From assembly GCF_000732195.1 (NCBI RefSeq), contig NZ_JNNU01000002.1:620001-684000 (forward strand): 64,000 nucleotides of DNA. Direction: 5' to 3'. Under the pieces are notes generated by a model, which was not told the DNA's origin, did no database searches, and saw nothing but the letters and a program-made list of their open reading frames with translations. Each line of letters begins with the position of its first letter. Positions within the stretch are counted from its first letter, which is position 1. The stretch comes from Neorhizobium vignae (GTDB taxonomy: Bacteria > Pseudomonadota > Alphaproteobacteria > Rhizobiales > Rhizobiaceae). Position numbers and translations under genes: made by a program. Below, in pieces: positions 33,419 through 42,214 of the stretch.

Positions 33419-34108
33419 TTAGAAGCGGTAGGTGACACCTGCCCCGATCAGCCAGGGATTGATTTTCGCCTTGCCGCTCAGCGGCCCGAGCACGTCGTGA
33501 TCGGCCTTCCACTTGGTTTCGAGGAAAATCTTCTTGACGTCGAAATTCACGCCCCAGTGCTGGTCGATCATGTAGTCGAAGCCGACCTGCAGGGCCGCGC
33601 CGACATTGTTCTCGACGTCGAGATTGTGGAAGCCCGGCTTTTCCGACTGGTTGTAGAAGAGCGAATAATTGACGCCGGCACCGACATAGGGCTTGAACGC
33701 GCCGAAATCGGTAAAGTGGTATTGCAGCGTCAGCGTCGGCGGCAGAAGCCAGGCGCGACCGACCGGCACACCGACGGCACCGTCTTCCTTGATATTCGCG
33801 AAGGTCGTGCCGAGAATAAGTTCGGCGGCGATATTGTCGGTGAAGAAGTAGCTGATATCGAGCTCGGGGATGACCGAGTCGGAATAGGACAGGTCCGAAC
33901 CCGGCACGCCGTCGACCGAGCCGCGGTTCTCAGTGATGACGCCCAAGCCGCGCACGCGGATTTGCCAGGGGCTCGATGCCGCCGCCGGCTCCTCCGCCGG
34001 CGGGGCAACGGAAACGGGCGTCAGATCCGCCGCCGCTGCCCCGAATGCGAAAAAAGCCGCACCCGCGCCCGCGATCCATCTCAGATGCCGTACCCCGTTC
34101 GTGTTCAT
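33419..34108 (-). CDS. OmpW-family outer membrane protein
   Basis: The product is 229 aa. The first 27 residues (MNTNGVRHLRWIAGAGAAFF and AFGAAAA) are a signal peptide. The mature part carries OmpW traits: the IRVRGLGVITENRGS start, PELDISYFFTDNIAAELILG, LPPTLTLQYHF, and the C-terminal aromatic YRF that the BAM machinery recognises. OmpW is an eight-stranded beta-barrel with a hydrophobic channel. Monocistronic with a strong terminator. Confidence 0.93.
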   Translation of the reverse strand: MNTNGVRHLRWIAGAGAAFFAFGAAAADLTPVSVAPPAEEPAAASSPWQIRVRGLGVITENRGSVDGVPGSDLSYSDSVIPELDISYFFTDNIAAELILGTTFANIKEDGAVGVPVGRAWLLPPTLTLQYHFTDFGAFKPYVGAGVNYSLFYNQSEKPGFHNLDVENNVGAALQVGFDYMIDQHWGVNFDVKKIFLETKWKADHDVLGPLSGKAKINPWLIGAGVTYRF

Positions 34109-34243
34109 GTTAAGCTCTCCTGCTTGCGTTTTGATCTTGCAGGGAGAGGCTTAGGAGCGATCATCGAGAGTCGGATTGATCAGGATCAACCGCGACCGCC
34201 GGATGCGCGGCTGCAGCCCGAAAGGGAGAATTTGTCGCACGAG

Positions 34244-34303
34244 AAACCCCGCCTCCCCTTCAGGACGTTCCAATCGGAACGCTCCACCGGGGAGACGGGG
34301 TTT
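34244..34303 (-). terminator. Long hairpin after the GNAT gene
   Basis: AAACCCCG (34244-34251) pairs with CGGGGTTT (34296-34303); one mismatch in, CTCCCC pairs with GGGGAG, and CGTTC pairs with GAACG around the loop. It lies 65 bases past the GNAT stop, with GGGGTTTCTC on the minus strand, so it is terminator-like though the T-run is short. Confidence 0.6.
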
Positions 34304-34367
34304 GGGCAGATCGTCGGGGCGCGAGGCCTTGAGTGCTGAATCCCTTGGGGTCGAAGCTCGACCTTTG

Positions 34368-34937
34368 TCAGGCCAGCTTGCGCCCGTTGGCGACGATCAT
34401 GCCAGCGGCACCTTCCAGCCAGCCTGCCTTGAGTTCGAGCGCCAGGAAACGCGAACGCTCGAAGGGGCCGGGCATGACGAGATGCCGGGTTTTGTCGGCG
34501 AAGAAGCCGAACCGTTCATAATAGGCCGCATCGCCGACGAGCAGGATCGCGCCGTGGCCACGCTTGTGGGCCTCGGTGATCGCCGCACGCATCAGCGCCG
34601 CCCCGATGCCCTTGCCTTCATGAGCCGCGTCGACCGCCAGCGGGCCGAGCAGCAGCGCATCGATGGCCTGGCCTTCGGACGAAATGCCGGCCTCGACGTT
34701 CCAGAGACGCACGGTGCCGATCACGTGGCCGGCGCCGTCGCGGGCAACGATGGCGAGCCCTTCGGCCGGCACGCGGTTGCGGCGGATCTTTTCCGACGAC
34801 TTCCGGCGACGATCCGGGCCCATGGCGCGGTCGAGCAGGGTTTCGCGGGCGACCACGTCGGCCGGAGTCTCGGCGTCGATGGTGAAAGTGGAATTCGGCG
34901 CAAACAATGCGCGTACAGAATCAAGAACAGCGGCCAT
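34368..34937 (-). CDS. GNAT-family N-acetyltransferase
   Basis: The product is 189 aa, started by an ATG behind GGGAGG. The acetyl-CoA-binding motif of GNAT enzymes reads LLGPLAVDAAHEGKGIGAAL with the Q/RxxGxG/A signature as EGKGIGAAL, followed by AAYYERFGF, the usual YxxxGF end of the fold. The substrate amine cannot be predicted. Single gene between ompW and the ornithine decarboxylase. Confidence 0.9.
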   Translation of the reverse strand: MAAVLDSVRALFAPNSTFTIDAETPADVVARETLLDRAMGPDRRRKSSEKIRRNRVPAEGLAIVARDGAGHVIGTVRLWNVEAGISSEGQAIDALLLGPLAVDAAHEGKGIGAALMRAAITEAHKRGHGAILLVGDAAYYERFGFFADKTRHLVMPGPFERSRFLALELKAGWLEGAAGMIVANGRKLA

Positions 34938-35043
34938 CGTGGCCTCCCGTACCCAATACCGTTATGAGCGGCGATGAAGAGGAATTGTGAATTTGCCGCC
35001 CCGGCTGGTTACGGGGCCGGCGGAAGTGATACGTCAGCCAAGC

Positions 35044-36177
35044 TTAGATGACGTAGGCCTTCAGGGGGTCGAAACCGTTGAAGGCGACGGCCGAGTAGGT
35101 CGTCGTATAGGCGCCGGTGCCTTCGATCAGAACCTCGTCACCGATGGTGAGCGTCACCGGCAGCGGATACATGTTCTTCTCGTACATCACGTCGGCGCTG
35201 TCGCAGGTCGGGCCGGCGAGAACGCAGGGTTCCATCTCGTCGCCGTCCCGCTCGGTGCGGATCGGGTAACGGATGGCCTCGTCCATGGTTTCGGCCAGAC
35301 CGCCGAACTTGCCGATGTCGAGGAAGACCCATCGGTGGTTGTCGTTGTCCGACTTCTTCGACACGAGGACGACTTCAGCCTTGATGACGCCCGCATTGCC
35401 GACCATGCCGCGACCCGGCTCGATGATCGTCTTCGGCAGGTTGTTGCCGAAATACTTGCGCAGCGAAGCGAAGATCGCCTTGCCGTACTCCTCGGCCTTC
35501 GGCACGTCGCGCAGGTACTTGGTCGGAAAACCGCCGCCCATGTTGACCATCTGCAGAACGATGCCCTGCTTTGCGAGCGAACCGAAGACGCGCTTGGCAT
35601 CGGCAAGAGCCGCATCCCAGGCATCGACTTTGGTCATCTGCGAGCCGACATGGAAGGACACGCCGTAGGACTCAAGGCCCATCTGGTGCGCGTAGACGAG
35701 CACGTCGACGGCCATCTGCGGCACGCAGCCGAACTTGCGCGACAGCGGCCATTCGGCGCCTTCGCCATCGGTCAGCACGCGGCAGAATACCTTCGCGCCG
35801 GGAGCGGCACGGGAAATCTTTTCGACTTCCTCATGGCTGTCGACGGCATAGAGGCCGACGCCGAGCGCGAAGGCGCGAGCGATGTCGCGTTCCTTCTTGA
35901 TCGTGTTGCCGAACGAGATACGGTCGGCGGACGCGCCGGCGTCGAGCGCCATCTGGATTTCGGCGACCGAGGCGCAGTCGAAGTTGGAACCCATCGAAGC
36001 GAGCAGCTTCAGGATTGCCGGTTCCGGGTTGGCCTTGACCGCGTAATAGATCGCGCTGTCCGGCAGTGCATGACGGAAGGCGTTGAAATTGTCGCGCACG
36101 ACGTCGAGATCGACAACAAGAAACGGTCCTTCGGGACGCTGGGTCTTGATGAAGTCAAGGATGCGAGCAGTGGTCAT
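35044..36177 (-). CDS. Ornithine/lysine decarboxylase, PLP type III
   Basis: The start at 36177 (MTTARILDFIKTQRPEGPF) gives 377 aa, the length of alphaproteobacterial ornithine decarboxylases. The PLP-binding lysine is Lys48 in IYYAVKANPEP. The catalytic Cys is Cys325 in GPTCDSADVM. EPGRGMVG binds the cofactor phosphate. It makes putrescine (and perhaps cadaverine) from ornithine, the first step of polyamine synthesis. The gene follows an unusually long leader, consistent with control by a speF-type RNA. Confidence 0.95.
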   Translation of the reverse strand: MTTARILDFIKTQRPEGPFLVVDLDVVRDNFNAFRHALPDSAIYYAVKANPEPAILKLLASMGSNFDCASVAEIQMALDAGASADRISFGNTIKKERDIARAFALGVGLYAVDSHEEVEKISRAAPGAKVFCRVLTDGEGAEWPLSRKFGCVPQMAVDVLVYAHQMGLESYGVSFHVGSQMTKVDAWDAALADAKRVFGSLAKQGIVLQMVNMGGGFPTKYLRDVPKAEEYGKAIFASLRKYFGNNLPKTIIEPGRGMVGNAGVIKAEVVLVSKKSDNDNHRWVFLDIGKFGGLAETMDEAIRYPIRTERDGDEMEPCVLAGPTCDSADVMYEKNMYPLPVTLTIGDEVLIEGTGAYTTTYSAVAFNGFDPLKAYVI

Positions 36178-36194
36178 GGTCAGTCCCTTCAAAT

Positions 36195-36570
36195 CTCAAA
36201 GCTCCGGCTGTGAACCGGAGGACAAAGGACGAATGAGAATGCGCCAGGACCCGATCGGTGGAGACACCGGTTCCTTGACACGCTCAAACGCGCGATAAGT
36301 GGATCAGCGTTCTGCCACGAACAATGATCCGGCTTTGTCTGCCATGGATTGGAGGGAGGTCCCTACCGCACTTCCGGCAATGATGGTGTGCCTCTTCAGT
36401 AACCCCCGCTGATGGAAAGCAGGGAGAGAACAAAAAGGCCCGCACCGTCGTTGCTTCAGATGTCCTCGCATTTCCCGGATGGCCGGAATAGCGACTGGAG
36501 GGGTTAGTTCCAGGTACCTTACCGATGACCTCACCAAATAGAGGGCCGGCGGACACCCACGGGCACGTGC
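36195..36570 (-). ncRNA. Candidate speF-type leader RNA of the ornithine decarboxylase gene
   Basis: The decarboxylase has more than 500 bases free upstream, most of it not needed for a promoter. Alphaproteobacteria are known to carry the speF RNA motif just before this gene family. The leader holds a small hairpin (CTCCGG 36202-36207 with CCGGAG 36215-36220 on the plus strand) shortly before the start codon, and a possible 55-codon upstream frame at 36304-36471 (MRGHLKQRRCGPFCSLPAFH...). I identify it from position and length, not from a model match, so the ends are approximate. Confidence 0.5.
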
Positions 36571-36704
36571 GACTTTGGGCTGACCGGGAGATAAGAATAT
36601 TCGCGGTCATAATCAAGAGTTTTTTTGCCCGTCGCCGAAAATTCGCATTGCACAATTCCGTGCAAAATCCCAACTAGGATCGACCAGACCAAAAGGGGCG
36701 ACAT
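36571..36704. other. Shared promoter region between decarboxylase leader and LysR gene
   Basis: AT-rich stretch before the divergent LysR gene. It presumably holds the decarboxylase promoter (minus strand TTGATT and TATTCT elements near 36595-36625 are possible) and the LysR promoter. No strong palindrome was found. Confidence 0.4.
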
Positions 36705-37598
36705 TTGGACACTCTAACGCGCATGCGGGCCTTCATCGATGTGGTTGAAGCAGAAGGCTTTTCAGCCGCAGCCCGGCGGACCGGACGGTCGAAGGCCCTG
36801 CTCTCGAAATATGTGCGCGAACTGGAGGACGATCTGGGCGCCCTGCTGCTCAATCGCACCACCCGCCAGTTCTCGATGACCGAGGCCGGCCACACCTATT
36901 ACAGGACCGCCGCCGACATCCTGAAAGAGATCGACAATCTCGCCGACCTGGTGCGCGAGAACAATGCCGATCTGAAGGGACGCCTGCGCGTTTCCGTGCC
37001 CCGGACCTTCGTCGACGCCGAGGTCGGCCAGTCGCTGATCGATTTCGCCAAGAGCCACACGGAAGTATCGCTGGAAATCGTCGCCGAGGACCGCTTCGTC
37101 GACCTGATCGAGGAAAATTTCGACCTCGCGATCCGCATCACCAAGCTCGAGGATTCGGGCCTTATCGCCAGAAAACTCTCCGACTTCCGGGTCTATACCG
37201 TGGCGACCGCCGATTTCGTCGCCAAATACGGCCCGCTCGAACACCCCCAGGATCTGAACCGCGTCCCCTTCATCATCGACACCAATTCCCGCTGGCACAA
37301 CAATGTGCGGTTCACCGACAAGGACGGCTCGACCATTTCGGTCGCCGTAAGCGGCCCGGTCGAGATCAACAGCCCGCAGGCGACGCTGCGTGCCGCCCGC
37401 GCCGGCCTCGGCGTCGCGATCATCCCCGATTTCATCGCCAACGCCTCGATCCAGTCGGGCGAACTGGTGACGCTGTTCGACGACTATATTGCCAAGGACC
37501 GCGGCATCTATGCGGTCTATCCGCATCGCCGCTACCTGCCGGCCAAGGTCAGGAGCTTCGTCGACTTCCTCTCCACCTGGTTCCGCCGCCAGCATTGA
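36705..37598 (+). CDS. LysR-family transcriptional regulator
   Basis: The product is 297 aa, starting with TTG at 36705 (MDTLTRMRAFIDVVEAEGFS) after AAGGGG. The winged helix reads FSAAARRTGRSKALLSKYVR, followed by the linker and an effector domain with RVSVPRTFVD. It resembles the group of LysR proteins that start MDxLxxMxxF and act on divergent oxidoreductase or metabolic genes. The divergent neighbour is the ornithine decarboxylase, 527 bases away, so control of it is possible but not shown. Confidence 0.9.
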   Translation: MDTLTRMRAFIDVVEAEGFSAAARRTGRSKALLSKYVRELEDDLGALLLNRTTRQFSMTEAGHTYYRTAADILKEIDNLADLVRENNADLKGRLRVSVPRTFVDAEVGQSLIDFAKSHTEVSLEIVAEDRFVDLIEENFDLAIRITKLEDSGLIARKLSDFRVYTVATADFVAKYGPLEHPQDLNRVPFIIDTNSRWHNNVRFTDKDGSTISVAVSGPVEINSPQATLRAARAGLGVAIIPDFIANASIQSGELVTLFDDYIAKDRGIYAVYPHRRYLPAKVRSFVDFLSTWFRRQH

Positions 37599-37736
37599 CG
37601 AATACGAGGCGCCTACGGCGAATGAGGTAACGCCTCCGCGGCATGTCGGCCTATTGGCCGGCTTGCCCGCGCTTGTTTCCGATCCGCATATTGGGCCGGT
37701 GTTCGAAGTGCCTGGGACCGCGGAGGATCGATATCC

Positions 37737-38912
37737 ATGCAGAAAAGCCTGGCAATGTTCGTGTCGGCCCCGGTGATCGAGGCCGGGAGCGGCAAGCTGG
37801 TGCTCGACAAGAAGTTCGTCTCGGGCATGGCACTGCATGTGCAGCACTGGTCGGGGCCGGTCACCTGCTTCATCCGGCGCGGTGCGACCGACATACCTTT
37901 CGGCGATCGTTACGACATCGGCGAGCTCGATTTCCGGGTGCGCATCCTGGAACCGGAGGAACGGGTATCGGTGGACCATCTCGCCGATTTCGACCTCGCG
38001 CTGCTGTCGGGAGATTCCTACCTCGACCTCTTAGCCCCCGAGGCGATCCGGAAAGCCCGAAGCGCCGTGGTCTACTCGATCGAATACACCCACCAGACCC
38101 GGCTGCAGATCATCTCGCTCGACGACACGCGCAGCCTGCCGCGTAAAATCTACGGCATGGCCTGGACGGTGATGCAGGAATACAAGCGCAAACGCGCCTT
38201 CCGCGCCGCCCGCGGCATCCAGGCGAACGGTTACCCGGCCCACACCGCCTACCGCGACATGGGCGGCAGCCAGCTCCTTTACCTCGACAACCGCATGAAA
38301 CCGGCGATGTTCGCGACGCCGCAGGAGATGAACGCCCGAAAACGGCATCTCCTGAGCGGCGAGCCGTTACGGCTCATCCATTCCGGGCGGCTCGAACCGA
38401 TGAAGGGCGCGCAGGACCTCGTTCCGATCGCCAGACTGCTTGGCGAACGGGGCGTCGATTTCACCCTGACGATCTACGGCGAGGGAAGCCTTTCCGGTGC
38501 GATCAGCGCCGACATCCACAAGCACTGGCTTCAGGACTGCGTCTTCCTCAAGGATCCGGTCGATTTCGAGCGGGAACTCGTACCCCTGACGCGCAACCAA
38601 GCCGATATCTTCCTCAGTTGCCACAGGCAGTCGGATCCCTCCTGCACCTATATCGAGACGATGGGCTGTGGCGTTCCGATCGTCGGTTACGACAACAGGA
38701 TGTGGTCGGCACTGATGGCCGAGGCGAAAGCCGGCTGGATCGCGCCGCTCGGCGACATCAGGGCGATGGCCGACCGGTTGGCCGCCCTGGACAAGGACCG
38801 CGCATCCATTGTGGAGCGGGCCGAAAACGCGCTTCAGTTCGCCCAGGGCTGGGATTTCGAGAGCCAGTTCCGCAAACGCATGGAGCATCTGGAAAATCTC
38901 ACCCGGCACTAG
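37737..38912 (+). CDS. Glycosyltransferase (GT4-like, group 1)
   Basis: The product is 391 aa with GT-B fold features in the C-terminal half: LRLIHSGRLEPMKGAQDLVP (about 210-230), the donor-site region CVFLKDPVDFERELVPL, and CTYIETMGCGVPIVGY with the Glu and Gly-rich loop that bind the sugar nucleotide. The EX7E motif is partly degenerate. No membrane anchor. Probably adds a hexose to a polysaccharide or lipid. GGAGG ten bases upstream. Not clustered with other polysaccharide genes. Confidence 0.85.
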   Translation: MQKSLAMFVSAPVIEAGSGKLVLDKKFVSGMALHVQHWSGPVTCFIRRGATDIPFGDRYDIGELDFRVRILEPEERVSVDHLADFDLALLSGDSYLDLLAPEAIRKARSAVVYSIEYTHQTRLQIISLDDTRSLPRKIYGMAWTVMQEYKRKRAFRAARGIQANGYPAHTAYRDMGGSQLLYLDNRMKPAMFATPQEMNARKRHLLSGEPLRLIHSGRLEPMKGAQDLVPIARLLGERGVDFTLTIYGEGSLSGAISADIHKHWLQDCVFLKDPVDFERELVPLTRNQADIFLSCHRQSDPSCTYIETMGCGVPIVGYDNRMWSALMAEAKAGWIAPLGDIRAMADRLAALDKDRASIVERAENALQFAQGWDFESQFRKRMEHLENLTRH

Positions 38913-39003
38913 ACCGGGGCTGGACATGAGACCCGTTCGAGTCGAAATTCCGTCTCATTTGCGCTGCACTGCAAGAGCGGACGAACCGGGAGCCACACGG
39001 CGA

Positions 39004-39648
39004 ATGCGATATCGAGTCTTGACCATTGCCGCGCTGACGGCTGCCTGTCTTCCACTGCCAGCTGTCGCCCATCCGCATATCTTCGCCGAAGCGCGGCTCG
39101 AAGTGGTGGCCGGAACCGACGGCAACGTCGCCGAACTGCACAATGTCTGGCGGTTCGACGAGGTCTTTTCGTCGAGCGTGCTGCTGGATTTCGACAAGAA
39201 CACCGACCTGAAGCTCGACGCGAAGGAACTTGCGGCGCTCGGCGAGGTGATGCGCAAGTCGCTCGGCGACTACCACTATTTCACGACGATTACCATGAAC
39301 GGCGCGACCGTCGGGGTGCAGAAGCCGGACGTGATCCACGTCTCGCTCGACGGCAACCAGCTCCTTGTCCTGTTTGCGGTCAAGCCCGAAAAGCCGGTGC
39401 CGCTCAAGGGCCGACTGACCTTCGGCATCTACGATCCTTCCATGTACACCTCGATCGACTTCCCGACCGACGGCGACCTGAGCGTCAAGGGCGACGGCTT
39501 TTCGCATTGCCAGCACAAGGTGGTGCGCCCCGACCCAGACGAAGTGATCTCGCAGAACAGCAAGTCGCTGACGGACGCGTTCTTCAACGACCCGACCGGC
39601 ACCGATATGTCGAAGCTTTTCGCCACCCGACTGGAACTGACATGCTGA
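39004..39648 (+). CDS. DUF1007-family periplasmic protein
   Basis: The start at 39004 (MRYRVLTIAALTAACLPLPA) gives 214 aa with a signal peptide cut after VAHA or nearby, and mature start HPHIFAEARLEV, the family hallmark. An internal DKNTDLKLDAKEL segment looks like a calcium-hand-type loop. DUF1007 genes are nearly always next to a NicO-type metal transporter, as here with a 7-base overlap, so it is thought to bind or sense the exported metal. Exact role unknown. Confidence 0.88.
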   Translation: MRYRVLTIAALTAACLPLPAVAHPHIFAEARLEVVAGTDGNVAELHNVWRFDEVFSSSVLLDFDKNTDLKLDAKELAALGEVMRKSLGDYHYFTTITMNGATVGVQKPDVIHVSLDGNQLLVLFAVKPEKPVPLKGRLTFGIYDPSMYTSIDFPTDGDLSVKGDGFSHCQHKVVRPDPDEVISQNSKSLTDAFFNDPTGTDMSKLFATRLELTC

Positions 39649-40697
39649 CGATCCGCCGTGCCCTTTCCCCTTCGGCCATGATCCCTGCCCTCCTCGTTGT
39701 CGCGGCGGCAAGCACCCTGATGACGGGTTCGGCGCATGCGCAATCACCGCTCGGCGTCGGTTCGGCCGAACCCTCGTTCTCGATCGGCGGGCCGCTCGGC
39801 CCGTTCTTCGCCTGGATCAATTTTTACCAGCAATCCTTCTACCGGGCGCTGACCGGCTCGCTGAAGGCGATGCGCGAGGATCCCTGGGCCTTGTCCGGCC
39901 TGATCGGGCTGTCGTTCGCCTATGGCGTCTTCCATGCCGCCGGCCCCGGCCACGGCAAGGCGGTGATCTCCTCCTACATGATCGCCAACGAGGTCGAACT
40001 CCGGCGCGGCGTCGTCATCTCCTTCATCTCCGCGCTGCTGCAGGGGGTGGTCGCAGTCCTGCTGGTCGGTGCGGCCTATCTGGTGCTGCGCGGTTCGGGC
40101 ATCACCATGACGGCGGCGACCCAGGCGATGGAGATCGCCAGCTTCGCCATGGTCGCCCTGTTCGGCGCCTGGCTGCTGGTGAAGAAGATCCGGGCGCTTC
40201 GGATGCGTGTCGTCAGCATGCCCATGGCAGCCCCCGCCGGGAATGGGCGCGGCGCCACCGGGCTCAATTTCCAGGCAGTCGAGATCGACGACCACGACTA
40301 CAGGGGAACCGGCGATTACTGCGAGACCTGCGGCGTCAGCCACATGCCCGATCCCGCCCTTCTGAAGTCCAGGGATTTCAGCCTGCCCGAGGCCTGGTCG
40401 GCGATCGTTGCGGTCGGCCTGCGCCCCTGCTCCGGCGCCATCCTGGTGATGAGCTTCGCGCTTTTGAACAGCCTCTATCTCGGCGGCGTGCTCTCGGTTC
40501 TCGCCATGTCGATCGGAACGGCAATCACCGTCACCATCCTCGCCACGCTCGCCGTCACCGCCAAGGACCTCGCCGTCCGCTTTGCCGGCCCCGGCTCGCG
40601 CACTGGGCGGCGTGTCACCCATGCGATCGAGATCGGCGGTGCCTTGTTCGTGCTGCTGGTCGGCCTGTCGCTGCTCGGCGCCGCCCTGCAGGCCTGA
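39642..40697 (+). CDS. NicO-family nickel/cobalt (RcnA-like) transporter
   Basis: The product is 351 aa with a leader (MLTIRRALSPSAMIPALLVV) and six to seven membrane helices. The family motif YGVFHAAGPGHGKAVISSY (about 90-108) holds the metal-binding His residues; the second core motif is VGLRPCSGAILVMSFAL. Between them a soluble loop carries DDHDYRGTGDYCETCGVSH, with Cys and His that could bind metal. Members export nickel or cobalt; for the DUF1007-linked group other metals are possible. Overlaps the DUF1007 gene. Confidence 0.9.
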   Translation: MLTIRRALSPSAMIPALLVVAAASTLMTGSAHAQSPLGVGSAEPSFSIGGPLGPFFAWINFYQQSFYRALTGSLKAMREDPWALSGLIGLSFAYGVFHAAGPGHGKAVISSYMIANEVELRRGVVISFISALLQGVVAVLLVGAAYLVLRGSGITMTAATQAMEIASFAMVALFGAWLLVKKIRALRMRVVSMPMAAPAGNGRGATGLNFQAVEIDDHDYRGTGDYCETCGVSHMPDPALLKSRDFSLPEAWSAIVAVGLRPCSGAILVMSFALLNSLYLGGVLSVLAMSIGTAITVTILATLAVTAKDLAVRFAGPGSRTGRRVTHAIEIGGALFVLLVGLSLLGAALQA

Positions 40698-40737
40698 CGC
40701 CGCCACCTCTCCGACGCGAATCCGCGGTGCGGACCCT

Positions 40738-40944
40738 TTAGCGACCGCGATTACGCTGGTAGCGTGCCCGCAGCCAGAAGATCGCGAAGAAACCGAGCAG
40801 CAGTATCGAGCCGACGACGACGGCCAGCACCGGGGAAAACTGGGCGATCCACATGACGACCGTCGGCAGGAAATAGATCACCAATCCGATGCCTGCGAGG
40901 ATCACCGCCGCGGCGATTGCCTGCGATTTTACCTCGGGCGTCAT
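40738..40944 (-). CDS. Small two-helix membrane protein, 68 aa
   Basis: The start at 40944 (MTPEVKSQAIAAAVILAGIG) gives 68 aa with two membrane helices (about 9-27 and 33-56) and a basic C-terminal tail ARYQRNRGR. It overlaps the GNAT gene before it by 4 bases (ATGA), so the two share a transcript. I do not recognise a family; function unknown. Confidence 0.75.
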   Translation of the reverse strand: MTPEVKSQAIAAAVILAGIGLVIYFLPTVVMWIAQFSPVLAVVVGSILLLGFFAIFWLRARYQRNRGR

Positions 40945-41636
40945 GCGCTTGCTCCTTTTGCGAGTTGCGCGCGGATATCTTCCAGCCGCCGCTTCTGGGT
41001 GCCGTCCGCCTCGAAATTCTCGGGCGAAAGCCATGCTTCGAAAGCGGCTTTCAGGAGCGGCCACTCCCCATCGATCATCGAAAACCAGGCGGTGTCGCGA
41101 TTGGCGCCCTTGGAGATGACGTGCTGGCGGAACACGCCTTCAAAGGTGAAGCCGTAGCGACGGGCGGATGCCTTGCTCGGCTCGTTCTCGTTATGGCATT
41201 TCCATTCGTAGCGGCGATAATCGAGCCCTTCGAACACGTGCCTGGCCATCAGGTAGTGCACTTCGGTCGATAGCGGCGAACGCTTCATGTCGGCGCCGTG
41301 CGCGACGGAGCCGACCTCTATGACGCCGTTCTTCGGGTCCGGCCGCATGTAGCTTGCCATACCGACCACCTTGCCGGTGGCGTTGTCGCGCGAGACGAGC
41401 GTTACGAAATTCGAATGGACGCGGGCGTTTTCCAGCCAGTCCCCGAAGGCACCGACATCGGCAAAATCATCGTTGGGGAAATATTTGAGAAGCGGATTGA
41501 TGCCCTCGGCGCCGCCGAGCCCGTCCCACAGCGCCTGGAGGTGGGTGTCCCTGTCATAGGGTTCGAGCGTCACGAACCGGCCCTTGAGGGTGACAGGAGC
41601 CGGGGCGGCAACTTTGTAGTTCTTCAGATCGCGCAT
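40941..41636 (-). CDS. GNAT-family N-acetyltransferase (RimJ/RimL-like)
   Basis: The start at 41636 (MRDLKNYKVAAPAPVTLKGR) gives 231 aa. RimJ/L-type features are VTLEPYDRDTHLQALWDG near 25-42, VIEVGSVAHGADMKRSPLSTE (core strand) and CHNENEPSKASARRYGFTFE, where N-E-P-S-x-x-x-A-x-R-Y-G-F is the acetyl-CoA pyrophosphate and final helix signature. Could acetylate an amino terminus, an antibiotic or a small amine. Downstream it overlaps the 68-aa membrane protein. Confidence 0.88.
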   Translation of the reverse strand: MRDLKNYKVAAPAPVTLKGRFVTLEPYDRDTHLQALWDGLGGAEGINPLLKYFPNDDFADVGAFGDWLENARVHSNFVTLVSRDNATGKVVGMASYMRPDPKNGVIEVGSVAHGADMKRSPLSTEVHYLMARHVFEGLDYRRYEWKCHNENEPSKASARRYGFTFEGVFRQHVISKGANRDTAWFSMIDGEWPLLKAAFEAWLSPENFEADGTQKRRLEDIRAQLAKGASA

Positions 41637-41689
41637 ATCAGCCTCTTGCATCGTGGCTGAGGCTTAGGCCAGCAACGGGGGAAAGGCAA

Positions 41690-41715
41690 CCGGTGGGCAA
41701 GGCCCTGCCCACCGG
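41690..41715 (-). terminator. Hairpin after the VOC gene
   Basis: CCGGTGGGCA (41690-41699) and TGCCCACCGG (41706-41715) are a perfect 10-bp inverted repeat with a 6-base loop, 60 bases beyond the VOC stop on the minus strand. The following bases (TTGCCTTTCCCC) are only moderately T-rich. Confidence 0.55.
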
Positions 41716-41774
41716 CTAGGTTACAAGAGATCGCGAAGACGCGCGAAGGCAGATTGAAGACTATGACTTCGTCG

Positions 41775-42197
41775 TCAAGGTCGCCCATCCGGATATTCCG
41801 CCGGCCCCTTGATCTCGATCTTATTGCCGAACGGATCATGAATATAAAACGAATGCCCCATGCCTCGAGCCCCGCCGTGGAAAGCCTCCTGAGAGATTTC
41901 GACACCGTGGCTTTGCAAATGCAGGCGCAGTTCGTCGTGATCGAAGGGGCTGGTGGCGATGCAGATGTGATCCACGTTGCGGCCACCGGCGACCGGCGGA
42001 GAAGCCTTTTTCCCGCCCGGATGCGTTATGTCCCATAAAACGATCAGCGACGACCCGCACCAGACCTGTTCCATCCCGAGGGCCGGGTACGAATAACCCG
42101 GCCGGCAGCCCAGGACGGCGCAATAGAAATCCAGCGCGCGCTCCATGTCGTCGATCAGAAGGACGACATGATCGATGCCGACAGGAGAAAAAGGCAT
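41775..42197 (-). CDS. VOC-family (glyoxalase-like) protein
   Basis: The ATG at 42197 (MPFSPVGIDHVVLLIDDMER) gives 140 aa; a GTG at 42203 is possible. The vicinal-oxygen-chelate fold shows paired motifs: GIDHVVLLIDDMERALDFYC with metal ligand His10, and NVDHICIATSPFDHDELRLH, then DPFGNKIEIKG with the C-terminal Glu ligand. Family members include glyoxalase I, dioxygenases and resistance proteins; the substrate cannot be told. Single gene. Confidence 0.88.
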   Translation of the reverse strand: MPFSPVGIDHVVLLIDDMERALDFYCAVLGCRPGYSYPALGMEQVWCGSSLIVLWDITHPGGKKASPPVAGGRNVDHICIATSPFDHDELRLHLQSHGVEISQEAFHGGARGMGHSFYIHDPFGNKIEIKGPAEYPDGRP

Positions 42198-42214
42198 TGC
42201 CACGACGGGCCGCC

